In this document: in pieces, positions 1-9,208 of the stretch
Layout: each line of letters begins with the position of its first letter
Numbering within the stretch: the stretch's first letter is position 1
Assembly (NCBI RefSeq): GCF_030814715.1
Contig: NZ_JAUSVO010000003.1
Coordinates: forward strand, 641,690 to 705,689
From: Kaistia dalseonensis
GTDB lineage: Bacteria; Pseudomonadota; Alphaproteobacteria; Rhizobiales; Kaistiaceae
DNA: 64,000 bases
Direction of reading: 5' to 3'
Made by a program: the position numbers and the translations under genes
Notes under the pieces: model-generated
Databases searched by the model: none
What the model saw: only the letters and a program-made list of their open reading frames with translations
Told to the model about the DNA's origin: nothing

Positions 1-71
1 CATTTTTCGATTATCGTCGCGCGTCAATCATCGATCGTGCACGATTTCAGGTATTAGGCGGAGAGAACGAC

Positions 72-125
72 ATGCGCGCACACAGCCATGCCGATACGCT
101 TCGCGTCCTGCGCGCCCGCCGATGA
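72..125 (+). CDS. possible 17-codon leader ORF
   Basis: A short ATG ORF (MRAHSHADTLRVLRARR) is preceded by a purine-rich GGCGGAGAGAACGAC stretch that could serve as a ribosome binding site. It ends 54 nt before the large sensor-kinase gene. It may be a leader peptide for that gene, but length and codon content alone cannot prove it. Confidence 0.25.
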   Translation: MRAHSHADTLRVLRARR

Positions 126-179
126 GTTTTCGATTTTCGTGGCGCGGATCCGCAGGCCAGATCTCCAGGAGCAGCTTCA

Positions 180-3100
180 ATGCGCGTTGAAAAGGTGATC
201 GAGGCCGCGGAGCAACCCGCCTCGCCCTCGACGAACCTCAATGGCAGCGATGATCGCTCCGAATCGACGCCGATCGAGAGAATTGACAGCAGCTGGTGGT
301 CGCGCCTCTCGCTGTCGCTGGAGGCGACCGAGGACGGGCTCGATATCCACACCGCGCAGGATGCTGACGGTCAGTCCTGGCGCATCCTCAGCGCAGCTTC
401 CGACACACAGGCGGCCGCACAGCTCGGGCGCGAGGCTGTGCTCGCGGCGCGTCTGAACGAGACCATTGCCGAGCGTCCCGCCAGGATCGGCGAAGGCGAG
501 CGCATGGTGCTGGCCTATCCGGCGCGCACGGGTTCGACATGGGCCCAATTGCCGGCTGGTGCGATCCCGCTCGATCGCTTTCTCGATATCGCGATTGCGG
601 CGGCGCAGTCCCTCTCCCGCATCCACGCGCTGGGCATCGTGCATGGCAATCTCGGCCCGGAGCGTCTCTCCGTCGAGGCCGATGGCCGCGTCCGGTTCAA
701 TTCGTTCGGCCGCGCCACGGCGACGGACATGGATGCTCCTGCCGGCATCGGCAGCTTCTCGCCGGTCGAAATCGCCTATGCCGCGCCCGAGCAGGCCCGC
801 CGACACTATCCCTACGCCGATGGCCGCAGCGATCTCTATGCGCTCGGCGTCATCCTCTATGAGCGCCTCGTCGGTCGCCTACCGCTGAACGCCACGACCA
901 CCGCAGAATGGCTGCATGCCCATGTCGCGGTCGACGTGCCAAAGCCGAGCGAGCTGCGTGACGACGTTCCGCCCGGTATCGATGCGATCGTGCTGAAGCT
1001 CGTCGCGAAGGATCCCGAGCAACGCTACCAGAGCGTCGAATCGCTTCAGGCCGACCTGCACATCGCCCGCAGGATGCTGGCCGAGACGGGCGAGGTCGCG
1101 GCCTTTGCATTGGGGCGCGGCGAGCTCGCCCCGAAGGCGTCGCTCTCGAACCGGATTTTCGGCCGCGCCGCGGAGCTTGCCGATCTGGTCGGCACGTTCG
1201 ACCGCATCCGCCGCTCGGGCAATTCGGAGTTGGTGTTCATCTCCGGCGAGGCGGGTGTCGGCAAATCCGCGCTGGTGGAACAATTGGCCAAGATCCTTCC
1301 TGCGGCCGATGCCCATTTCGCCATCGGCAAAGGCAGCCTGCTGCAGCAGGGCATTCCCTATGCCCCCTTTGTGCAGGCGCTGCGCTCGATCTTTTCCTGG
1401 CTTCTGAGCGAGAACACCGACGCGCTCGAATCGACGCGGGCACGGCTCGTGGCGGGCCTGGCCGGCTATGGACGGCTGTTGACGGAGCTCGTCCCGGAAG
1501 CGGAATTCGTTCTCGGGGAAAGCGCCCCCCTCCCCGAGGTTTCCGCGAACCTCGCACAGGCCCGTATCGCGCGCATCATCCTGCAGACCTGCGCCGCCGT
1601 CGCGACCGCGCGCACGCCGCTCATCCTGCTGCTCGACGATCTGCAATGGCTCGATGCGGGCAGTCTGGGCGTGATCCGGGCGTTTCTGGGAGAGGCGCCG
1701 CACCATATGCTGCTCATCGGCAGCTATCGGGAGGACGAGCTCGTCAAGCATCCCGAGCTCGCCGCCCTGCTGAACACCGCACGTTCCGTCGATGTCCCCG
1801 TGACGGAGATTCGCCTGCGTCCGCTGAGCGATGCCGACACGATCGAGCTCGTCTCGAGCGCCTTGAACAGCTCGCCCGCCGATGTCGGCGCACTCGCGCA
1901 AAGCATCTACCTGAAGACGCAGGGCAACGCCTTCTATGTCGGGCAGCTGCTGCAGAAGCTCGTCGACGAGCGCGTCGTGGCCTTCGATCCCGAACGGCAG
2001 AAATGGGGTTGGGACGCCTCTCGGCTGGGTCAGCAGCGCACCGTGACCGACTTCATGCTGCGCCGGCTCGACGCCCTCGCGCCGGACCAGCGCGAGTTCC
2101 TGCGCCGGCTCGCCAGCATAGGCGGGCGCAGCCCGGCGCGCTTCCTCGCGCAACTGCTCGGAAGAAGCGAAGCCCAGTTGGAGGACACCGCCGAACGCCT
2201 GCTGGAGAGCATTTTCCTGGTGCGGCAGGGAACGGAATTCCTGATCGCTCACGACCGGGTGCTCGAGGCAGCCCATGCGCTGACGCCCGAGGCGGATCGG
2301 CCGGCCGAACATATCAGCATCGCCCGCGCCATGATTGCCGCCTTTGGCGATGACAGGCCGGACCACGCCTTCGATATCGCTACGCAGATTGAACGCGGCG
2401 ATCGCAGCACGCTCACCGAATCGGAGCGCCTCGCCTTCGTGCGCGTGTTGCGGACCGCCGCCCGACGCGCGCGCAGCGCCGGCGCCGTTTCCCAGGCGGC
2501 GGGATATCTGGACGCTGCCCGCGAGATGGTCGAGCCGGCTTGGCAGACCAGCCATCACGCGCTCTTCTTCGAGGTCGAACTGCTCCATATCGACTGCCTG
2601 CTGGCGCTCGCGGCGGTCGACGAAGCGCTGCTGGCCATCGACCGGTTGCTCGCCGGCGCCATGAGTCCGCTCGACCGGGCGGACGCCTTCCGCCTCAAGG
2701 CCATCGCCCATACGGTGCAGTCGGATTATGAGCGGGCCATCGATGCCAGCCTGGCAGGCCTCGACGTTCTGGGCGTTACCCTCGAGCCCTCACCGGACGC
2801 AGAGCAGCTTGAACGCGCCTATCGCGCCTGCCGCGACAAGCTCGACACCTACACCATGGCCGAGATCAAGGCGCTCCCGGAAGCGACGGACCCGGCGGTG
2901 AGGGCAACGCTCGGACTGCTGTCCACCTTGATTTCTTCGGTCTTCACCGAGAGCCGCCTGAGCTTCCTGCACACCATCAAGATCATCGATTTGACGCTCG
3001 AGCACGGTGCCACGCCCGAATCCGCTTACGGCTTCGCCTGGTTCGGCGTGCACAGCGCCCATCACTATGGCGCCTATGAAGACGGCGCAGCCTATGCGCT

Positions 3101-5339
3101 GGCAGCCCAGGACCTGGTTCAGCGAGACGGCTACGAGGCCCAGCGCACCGCAACGCTGGTCGCGCTCGACCAGATCATCGCCTGGACGAAACCGATGCGC
3201 TTCGCGCTTGCCCGCGCCCGGGAAGCCGCCCAGGTCGGTCGCGCGGCCGGCGATCTCGGCATGGCCTGCTACGCTCGCAACCATATCGCCTCGGACCTGC
3301 TGATCATCGGCGAGCCCTTGGGGGCGACGCGGGAAGAAATCGACGAAGGTTTGGTCTGGACGCGCGAGATCAAATACAAGGATATCGAATATATCCTCGA
3401 AGCGCAGCGTCTGCTCGTCGATACGTTGATCTCCGGCGATTATGACAGCGCCCGAGTGGCACCTGAAGAGCTCATCGTCTCGATACCGACACGGTTCTGG
3501 GTCAACCATTATGCTGGCGTGACCGCGTTCCTGTTCGGCGACAATGCGCGCGCTCTTGCGCATCTGGAAAAGGCGATGCGCCTGATCTGGGCTGCGCCGG
3601 CCCATATCGATACAGCCGCCTGCAGCCTGTTCTTCGGCCTTGCGCTCGCGCGCTCGACCGAGGCGAGCTCAGCACCGGATCTGATACTGGAGCGCATGGC
3701 TGGCGTCATCGGCCGCTTCGCAGGCTGGGCCGATCTCAACCCGGAGACGTTCGGCTGCAAGCACCTGCTGCTCCGGGCCGAAGCCGCGCGCCTCGCCGGC
3801 GATCGGCAAACCGCGAAGGCCCTCTATGAACAGGCTGCGGATGCTGCTGCTGTGGCGGGCTTCGTCCATGAGCAGGCTCTTGCCTACGAGTTCGCAGCAT
3901 ATCACTACCGCGAGGACGGGCTGAACATTCCTGTCGAGGGCTATGTCCGCGCTGCCTGCCAGCGCTACCGGGCATGGGGCGCGGATGGAAAGGCGGACCG
4001 CCTGCTGCGCGATTTTCCGCTGGTGGTGGAAAACATCGGCCGCGCGCCGCAAGGCGTGGAACGGCAGAACGATCTCGACCTCGCCGTAATGACCAAGGCG
4101 GCTCAGACGCTGTCGGAGGAGATCGGGCTCGAGCAGGTCATCCGCACGCTGATGCGCGACATGGTGGTCCATGCCGGGGCGCAATTCGGCCTGCTGCTGC
4201 TCCTGTCCGGCGATGAGCCGATCATTGAGGCCTCGGCGCGCGTCGAGCAGCAGGAGGTGAAGGTCGACATTCACAGCGCGCCGCCAACCGCGCGCGATCT
4301 TCCCCTCTCCGTGCTCAACACCGTGTTGCGGACCCGCAAGGCGGTGGTCTTCGCGGATGCGTTTGCCGAGGCGCCGCGCTTGCGCATATCCGGGCCCGAC
4401 GACCGCGTGGTGCGCTCGCTGCTCTGCATGCCGTTGATCAAGCGGGGCGCGCTTATCGGCGTGCTCTATCTGGAGAACAGCCTGGCGGCCGACATCTTCA
4501 CGCCGAACCGGACGGCCATGCTCGAAGTGCTGGCGCCACAGGCGGCCATCTCCATCGACGCCGCGCGGCTCTTCAAGGATCTGGTCGATGAGAACACACG
4601 CCGCACCAGCGCCGAACTCGCCCTGCGCGAAGCCCGCACGAAACTGGCGCGCACCTCGCAGATGACTGCCATGGGCGGCTTCGCGGCCTCGATCGCGCAC
4701 GAGATCAACCAGCCCCTGGCGAGCGTCGTCGCCAATGCCGATGCCACCATACGCTGGCTCAATCGCCCGCAGCCCGATCTCGGCGAGGCCATGAGCGGCC
4801 TGCAGCAGATCCGCGCGGCCGGCCTGCGTGCGGCCGGCATCATCAAGTCGCTGCGCTCGCTCTCGAAGCAGGCGCCGGCCACCCTCACGCCAGCCCGCCT
4901 CGAGGATATTGTGGAAGGCGTGTTGCAGCTCACCGCGAACGAGCTGGACGCGCATCGCGTCACGGTCGTGAAGCGGCTGGAAAGTGCGCCCGGCCTGGTT
5001 CTCGCCGACGCGGTCCAGTTGCAGCAGGTAGTCGTCAACCTCATCACCAACGCCATCCACGCCATGGCCGGGAACGACCCCGCCCAAAGGCACCTTGTCG
5101 TCGAGACGATCCATCGGAGCGGCACCGTCCATCTCAGCATCAGCGACAGCGGATCCGGCATGGAGGCCGATGTGCTGAAGCGCATCTTCGAGCCGTTCTT
5201 CACGACCAAGAGCGCCGGCATGGGCATCGGCCTGGCAATCTGCCGCTCGATCGTCGAGGACCATGGCGGAAAGCTCGAGGCGACGTCGACCGTCGGCAAG
5301 GGAAGCACATTCTTCTTCAGCCTCGATCTGGCGCAATGA
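180..5339 (+). CDS. kinase-like/AAA ATPase/GAF/histidine kinase hybrid sensor protein
   Basis: A 1719-residue cytoplasmic signalling protein of the 'trifunctional serine/threonine kinase, ATP-binding, sensor histidine kinase' family. The domain order is a protein-kinase-like fold (about 45-300), an AAA/STAND-type ATPase with Walker A GEAGVGKS (356-363) and Walker B LLLDD (to 487), a long helical region (about 700-1280), GAF (about 1300-1465), and a HisKA/HATPase module with the H-box HEINQPL (H1507), an N-box with N1624 and late G-boxes (GMGIGLAI). The kinase-like domain has HGN (155-157) where HRD is expected and SFG (175-177) where DFG is expected, and no obvious VAIK lysine, so it looks like a pseudokinase. 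No receiver gene lies beside it, so the partner response regulator is unknown. The start follows CCAGGAGCAGCTTCA. Confidence 0.95.
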   Translation: MRVEKVIEAAEQPASPSTNLNGSDDRSESTPIERIDSSWWSRLSLSLEATEDGLDIHTAQDADGQSWRILSAASDTQAAAQLGREAVLAARLNETIAERPARIGEGERMVLAYPARTGSTWAQLPAGAIPLDRFLDIAIAAAQSLSRIHALGIVHGNLGPERLSVEADGRVRFNSFGRATATDMDAPAGIGSFSPVEIAYAAPEQARRHYPYADGRSDLYALGVILYERLVGRLPLNATTTAEWLHAHVAVDVPKPSELRDDVPPGIDAIVLKLVAKDPEQRYQSVESLQADLHIARRMLAETGEVAAFALGRGELAPKASLSNRIFGRAAELADLVGTFDRIRRSGNSELVFISGEAGVGKSALVEQLAKILPAADAHFAIGKGSLLQQGIPYAPFVQALRSIFSWLLSENTDALESTRARLVAGLAGYGRLLTELVPEAEFVLGESAPLPEVSANLAQARIARIILQTCAAVATARTPLILLLDDLQWLDAGSLGVIRAFLGEAPHHMLLIGSYREDELVKHPELAALLNTARSVDVPVTEIRLRPLSDADTIELVSSALNSSPADVGALAQSIYLKTQGNAFYVGQLLQKLVDERVVAFDPERQKWGWDASRLGQQRTVTDFMLRRLDALAPDQREFLRRLASIGGRSPARFLAQLLGRSEAQLEDTAERLLESIFLVRQGTEFLIAHDRVLEAAHALTPEADRPAEHISIARAMIAAFGDDRPDHAFDIATQIERGDRSTLTESERLAFVRVLRTAARRARSAGAVSQAAGYLDAAREMVEPAWQTSHHALFFEVELLHIDCLLALAAVDEALLAIDRLLAGAMSPLDRADAFRLKAIAHTVQSDYERAIDASLAGLDVLGVTLEPSPDAEQLERAYRACRDKLDTYTMAEIKALPEATDPAVRATLGLLSTLISSVFTESRLSFLHTIKIIDLTLEHGATPESAYGFAWFGVHSAHHYGAYEDGAAYALAAQDLVQRDGYEAQRTATLVALDQIIAWTKPMRFALARAREAAQVGRAAGDLGMACYARNHIASDLLIIGEPLGATREEIDEGLVWTREIKYKDIEYILEAQRLLVDTLISGDYDSARVAPEELIVSIPTRFWVNHYAGVTAFLFGDNARALAHLEKAMRLIWAAPAHIDTAACSLFFGLALARSTEASSAPDLILERMAGVIGRFAGWADLNPETFGCKHLLLRAEAARLAGDRQTAKALYEQAADAAAVAGFVHEQALAYEFAAYHYREDGLNIPVEGYVRAACQRYRAWGADGKADRLLRDFPLVVENIGRAPQGVERQNDLDLAVMTKAAQTLSEEIGLEQVIRTLMRDMVVHAGAQFGLLLLLSGDEPIIEASARVEQQEVKVDIHSAPPTARDLPLSVLNTVLRTRKAVVFADAFAEAPRLRISGPDDRVVRSLLCMPLIKRGALIGVLYLENSLAADIFTPNRTAMLEVLAPQAAISIDAARLFKDLVDENTRRTSAELALREARTKLARTSQMTAMGGFAASIAHEINQPLASVVANADATIRWLNRPQPDLGEAMSGLQQIRAAGLRAAGIIKSLRSLSKQAPATLTPARLEDIVEGVLQLTANELDAHRVTVVKRLESAPGLVLADAVQLQQVVVNLITNAIHAMAGNDPAQRHLVVETIHRSGTVHLSISDSGSGMEADVLKRIFEPFFTTKSAGMGIGLAICRSIVEDHGGKLEATSTVGKGSTFFFSLDLAQ

Positions 5340-5364
5340 GAGGCCTGCGGCGACGCTTGCGTCT

Positions 5365-5806
5365 TCAATGGCATTTCAGACCGTGAAGGCCTGACTTCCG
5401 CGCCCCCCAGAGAAGATCTGTCCTTGGCAAAGGAATGGTCGGCAGATCGACCGTCAAGTCCGTCGTGGCGTCAACAACCCACCGTTTGCCGTTGATCAGG
5501 GCGACATTTTTGAGCCCGGCCGGATAAAGCGGCCTGGTGGCAAGTCCCATCTGATCTATGTAGTCCCAGGTCCAGCGATGCGATCGGGGAATTCGACCTG
5601 CGCCCGCCTCCGCCATGGGCGCGCCGTCTCGCGCACGTTGTGTGTGAACCCGGCCGCCGATCCTTTGCCGGGCCTCGACGATCCGGACATGGTGTCCGGC
5701 GCGCTCAAGTTCGAGTGCCGCCACGAAGTCCACGGATACCGGCACCGACGACAATGACCGTCTTTGGGTCGGTTGTCGGGGCTAATCGTGGCGGTACGGC
5801 TAGCAT
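5365..5806 (-). pseudogene. flavin amine oxidase, N-terminal fragment with frameshift
   Basis: The minus strand from ATG at 5806 encodes a Rossmann FAD-binding start, VIVVGAGIRGL. After a one-base frame change it continues as VAALELERAGHHVRIVEARQ and then RIGGRVHT, the hallmark of the monoamine/L-amino-acid oxidase family (FAD ADP-binding GxGxxG followed by the GGR motif). Similarity runs to about the AEAGAGRIPRSH segment, and the frame stops at 5365 after about 145 residues, where family members are usually around 450. The substrate-binding and C-terminal FAD regions are absent. The 3' end lies 26 bp from the kinase gene stop, so this is a decayed leftover, probably non-functional. Confidence 0.75.
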
Positions 5807-5954
5807 GGTGACACCCAATGGTGACCCGCCTGCTGGTGAAAACTGGAGTTGGAGACGATGCCTTTCGCCGGCCCATGGGTATTGTCGTGCTGCACAACAC
5901 GGAGGAAAGGGTTCTGCCCTTCTCCGTCTCGTTCAAGCCTCAGCTCTGCACCCC

Positions 5955-6743
5955 TCACCATGGTAGGCGATCCTCGCCAAAAAAGAAGCCTCCGGACGGG
6001 CCGTCTTCGGGGAGGCTGGCATAGTGAACTGCGATCTCGGCGCCTTCTTCAACGCTCATATCTGCCTCTTTCCCACCCATGTCGGTTCGCAGCCAGCCGG
6101 GGTGAATGGCATTCACTTTGATCGCCGTGTCTCGCAACTCTTCTGCAAGAAGAATGGTGAAGGCGTTCAGTGCTGCCTTGGATGCGTTGTACCCAAGAGT
6201 ACGGTTTCGATAGATTGGGGAGCTAGCGTCAGACATGTGCGACAGCGATCCCCTGATGCTGGAGACATTCACGATCCGACCGGCCTCCGAGCGTTTGATC
6301 AGGGGGAGCAGGGTCTGAGTGAGAAGAACAGGGGCGAAAAAATTGACATCGACGATGTCTCTCACCGTCCGCGGGTGAGCATCGCTTGGCGGTTGGTCGG
6401 GGGCTAGGGCGCCCGCGCCACCGTCAACCAGGATACCGGCATTGTTCACCAGGATATCGAGCCGCTCATGCAAGCGTTCGATAGCGGCGTATGCTGTTTG
6501 GTGATCGGCGACGCTGGTCACTTCCAGTCTCAGGGTCGAGACGTGCAGACCTTCGCTGAGGAGGCTTTCTGCGGCTGCCTCTGCCCTGGAAATGTCGCGG
6601 GCAGCGATCATCACATGAGCGCCCTTGCGGGCGAGCTGACGACTGGTTTCCAGTCCAAGGCCGCGAGCCCCGCCGGTCACCAGCGCAACCTTGCCCCTCA
6701 GCGGTCTGGCTTCTGAGATATTGCGCATATTTGCTATCTTCAT
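5955..6743 (-). CDS. SDR family NAD(P)-dependent oxidoreductase
   Basis: A classical short-chain dehydrogenase/reductase of about 262 residues. It shows the cofactor motif TGGARGLG near the N-terminus, the NNAG motif (ILVNNAGIL), a catalytic Ser in NVSSIRG and the YNASK catalytic Tyr/Lys pair, followed by the HPGWLRTDM loop. The substrate is unknown; the TDMGG loop and overall pattern resemble carbonyl-reductase-like SDRs. The start MKIANM is chosen as the first Met close to the Rossmann strand; an in-frame Met 12 codons upstream exists. It lies downstream of an NTF2-like gene and a LysR regulator on the same strand. Confidence 0.88.
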   Translation of the reverse strand: MKIANMRNISEARPLRGKVALVTGGARGLGLETSRQLARKGAHVMIAARDISRAEAAAESLLSEGLHVSTLRLEVTSVADHQTAYAAIERLHERLDILVNNAGILVDGGAGALAPDQPPSDAHPRTVRDIVDVNFFAPVLLTQTLLPLIKRSEAGRIVNVSSIRGSLSHMSDASSPIYRNRTLGYNASKAALNAFTILLAEELRDTAIKVNAIHPGWLRTDMGGKEADMSVEEGAEIAVHYASLPEDGPSGGFFFGEDRLPW

Positions 6744-6836
6744 CTTGTGCCTGGTGATGCGTCCAAAGGCGCACGCCAATTGATGTGGACCGTCTGGGGC
6801 CGGCCGCCTTGCTGCGGCCAGCCCGCGATTGGCAGT

Positions 6837-7250
6837 TCAACTTTCCAGGTGCTTCTTGAAGCGCAGCGTGTCGAAATACTCACTGAAGTGAGTGATCAGG
6901 CCATCTTCGGCCTCGACCCTGACGATGTAGATCTGATCGAACGGCTTACCGCTCGACCGCATCCTGCCGGTGACCGAATACTCGGCGACGACCGCATCGC
7001 GAGCAGCGATATTGTGCACGGTCACGTCGCCGACCTCTAGTTTGTCCACAAGCGACAAGAACCAGGTCATGCCAGCAAAGACAGCTTCGCGTCCTTCACG
7101 ACTTGTAGGCGCATCAAAGGTGCCGGCGTAGGGCAGATGGAAAACGGCGTCTTCGGCGAACAACGCTGACCAGGCATCAAGGTCGCGAGGGAGAAGGTCG
7201 AGCGAGCGCAGCAGAAGTTCTTCAGCGTTCAGGGGCTTGGAATCGGTCAT
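6837..7250 (-). CDS. NTF2-like (SnoaL/ketosteroid-isomerase fold) protein
   Basis: A 137-residue protein with the typical SnoaL/NTF2-like pattern: an N-terminal helix, then WSALFAEDAVFHLPYAGTF, where the small cone-shaped fold binds a hydrophobic ligand, and a central strand ending in EYSVTGR. Such proteins may be isomerases, hydrolases or non-catalytic ligand binders, and the sequence does not decide which. It lies between the SDR gene (downstream) and a LysR gene (upstream), all on the minus strand, and may act on the same substrate as the SDR. A second NTF2-like gene lies across the divergent promoter at 8424. Confidence 0.8.
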   Translation of the reverse strand: MTDSKPLNAEELLLRSLDLLPRDLDAWSALFAEDAVFHLPYAGTFDAPTSREGREAVFAGMTWFLSLVDKLEVGDVTVHNIAARDAVVAEYSVTGRMRSSGKPFDQIYIVRVEAEDGLITHFSEYFDTLRFKKHLES

Positions 7251-7382
7251 GGCAGGTTCCTTTGATCCACTTGCCAGATCGAAATGGCGCAGCGAGGAAC
7301 CGCTGTTCAGTCAGATAATCTGGAAACACTGATCACCTTGATGGACAATCGGGTGCCTTTGCGGGCACTCGGTTCGCAGAAA

Positions 7383-8303
7383 TCACTGTTCGCCGAGCAT
7401 CTGACGCACATCCACTCGGGCGAAAGTCTGAGCGACCCACTCGATAAATACGCGCAGTTTCGCATTGAGGTGGCGATTGGATGGATAGACGACATAAAGC
7501 GGATGACAATCGCGAGTCCAGTCATCGAGCAGTGGGACGAGCTGTCCATCATCGAGATATGGCTGCGCAGCAAAGCGGAACGTTTGGCCGATGCCGAGAC
7601 CTGAAAGCAGCGCCGAAAGATGCGCCGTACTTTCATTGAGCGCGACACCTGAATGGGACACTTCTATTCTTTCTGTCCCCCGCTCAAAAAGGAGCGGAAA
7701 GACTTTGCCGGACAATGCAGAAAAATAGCTTACGAGCTGATGCCCCGTCTCCAGTTCACGCGGGTGCAAGGGTCCGGATCGCTGCGCCAGATAGTCGGGA
7801 GAGGCGCAGGTCACATAGTCCAATTGGCATATGCGCCGGCCAATCAACGAGCTGTCGCTGAGCGCGCCACCCCGAATGACGCAGTCGACTGCGTCGCCAA
7901 CAAGGTCAACTGGCCGGTCATTCACGCCGAGATAGACTTCGATGTCTGGATAGCGTTGCCAAAAGTCTGGGAGCGCTGGAATGAGGATCCGATTGGCGAG
8001 CAAAGAGCCGATATCGACGCGCAATTTGCCTTGGGGCTGAGCCTTGGTCCGCCGGGCCTGCTGGTCCATGTCATTTAGCTCGTCGAGCAGGCGAAGGGCG
8101 CGCTCATAATACTCTGCGCCGTCTGGCGTGACGGTGACTGACCTGGTCGTGCGCTGGATCAACTTGGTATCGAGATGATCCTCGAGGTCGGAAATGAGCT
8201 TGCTGACCGTAGACCGCGGCAGGTTAAGCAGGTCGGCAGCCTTTGCGAACGTTCCTGATTCAGCAATCCGCACAAAGGTGCGCATCGCGAGAAGCTGATC
8301 CAT
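7383..8303 (-). CDS. LysR-family transcriptional regulator
   Basis: A 306-residue LysR-type regulator. The N-terminal winged helix (MDQLLAMRTFVRIAESGTF, then LNLPRSTVSKLISDLE) is followed by the substrate-binding region from about residue 90. It belongs to the subgroup with the signature RTTRSVTVTPDGAEYYERA, often found beside oxidoreductases. It is transcribed away from the NTF2-like gene at 8424, and a perfect ATATGG-N9-CCATAT inverted repeat lies between the two starts, a good candidate for its binding site. Confidence 0.93.
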   Translation of the reverse strand: MDQLLAMRTFVRIAESGTFAKAADLLNLPRSTVSKLISDLEDHLDTKLIQRTTRSVTVTPDGAEYYERALRLLDELNDMDQQARRTKAQPQGKLRVDIGSLLANRILIPALPDFWQRYPDIEVYLGVNDRPVDLVGDAVDCVIRGGALSDSSLIGRRICQLDYVTCASPDYLAQRSGPLHPRELETGHQLVSYFSALSGKVFPLLFERGTERIEVSHSGVALNESTAHLSALLSGLGIGQTFRFAAQPYLDDGQLVPLLDDWTRDCHPLYVVYPSNRHLNAKLRVFIEWVAQTFARVDVRQMLGEQ

Positions 8304-8331
8304 CGTCCTCTACCCGCCGCGATTATCCACT

Positions 8332-8352
8332 GATATGGATTATGAAACCATA
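8332..8352. promoter_or_regulatory. probable LysR operator between divergent genes
   Basis: A perfect interrupted palindrome ATATGG-N9-CCATAT lies midway between the LysR gene start (8303) and the divergent NTF2-like gene (8424). LysR-type sites typically show a short dyad of this kind near the divergent promoter. Assignment to this LysR protein rests on position. Confidence 0.55.
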
Positions 8353-8423
8353 TTCCGCATCTTTGTGCAAACAGTGGGAGGTGTATCTCTACGGCACGGC
8401 CTAACCCATGGAAGGACAAGCCT

Positions 8424-8804
8424 ATGAAAAACGCTACGCAACTGCTCGAAGCCTATCTGGCGAACATCCAGGATCCCGCGGCTGCGGCGAGCCTCTTCGC
8501 AGATGACGGTATCTTGGAACTTCCGACGATCAACGCTCGGGCCCAGGGCCCGGACGCAATCGAGAAGTTCATTTCGGGCCTCCTCTCCAAGGTTCCCGAA
8601 TTCAGATTCAAGAACATCGACATCACGATCATGACCGAGGACCGGGCGTTCGGCGAGTATCAGGTCGAGGCCCCGGTGGTCTCAACCGGTAAGGTCTACA
8701 AGCAGACCTATGCCGGGCGGCTCGTCGCCAAGGACGGGAAGATAAAACTGCTTCGAGAAGCGCTCGATACGCTCGCAGCCTCACAGGCGTTCAGCAAGGA
8801 TTGA
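8424..8804 (+). CDS. NTF2-like (SnoaL-type) protein
   Basis: A 126-residue NTF2-like protein (LEAYLANIQDPAAAASLFAD, then ILELPTINA, and a C-terminal strand with GKVYKQTYAGRLVAKDGKI). The start is supported by an AGGACAAGCCT purine stretch. It is divergent from the LysR gene and is probably its regulated target. No catalytic dyad can be assigned with confidence, so the role (hydrolase/isomerase or ligand binder) is open. Confidence 0.82.
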   Translation: MKNATQLLEAYLANIQDPAAAASLFADDGILELPTINARAQGPDAIEKFISGLLSKVPEFRFKNIDITIMTEDRAFGEYQVEAPVVSTGKVYKQTYAGRLVAKDGKIKLLREALDTLAASQAFSKD

Positions 8805-9208
8805 GCGCGCCGCGGCGGGCGAGGTCATTCACGTGTCTTGCCCGCCGACAGCGGGCTCCTGCGTCCCCAGCATCCTCCACCGAAGAGCTTTGAACCAATG
8901 GCAGGTGTTGGGGAACTCTGGAAGAGTCCCCGCGTGACCGGAATGAGGACGCAAAGCCGAACGTCCGCTATCGGGCGGCGAGCCAGTGCTCGGACCATCG
9001 ACGCTGGCCTCCGCCCAGCCAGCATCTCGAATCACAAACTCACACCAATGGGAATCCCCAGATTCCGTCAAAAGCAGAAGCGCTCTAGAGGCCGACCGCT
9101 CAGCCGGTCGCACTTCACCCGGAGCCGAATTTGCCGGCATAGTTGCGTTATCAGGGGGCGGTGACTTGGCTCAATGATTTCGCAACATTCTTCTGCCGCT
9201 GGGACTGG
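8805..9208. other. intergenic region, no gene recognised
   Basis: About 400 bp between the NTF2-like gene and the 3' end of the convergent alcohol dehydrogenase gene. Open frames exist on both strands but none resembles a known protein or has a clear ribosome binding site. Confidence 0.5.

Noticed and set aside
879..2711. Long minus-strand frame under the sensor-kinase gene
   Set aside because: It is the shadow of the GC-rich coding strand; the plus-strand protein has clear domains and the minus product has none.
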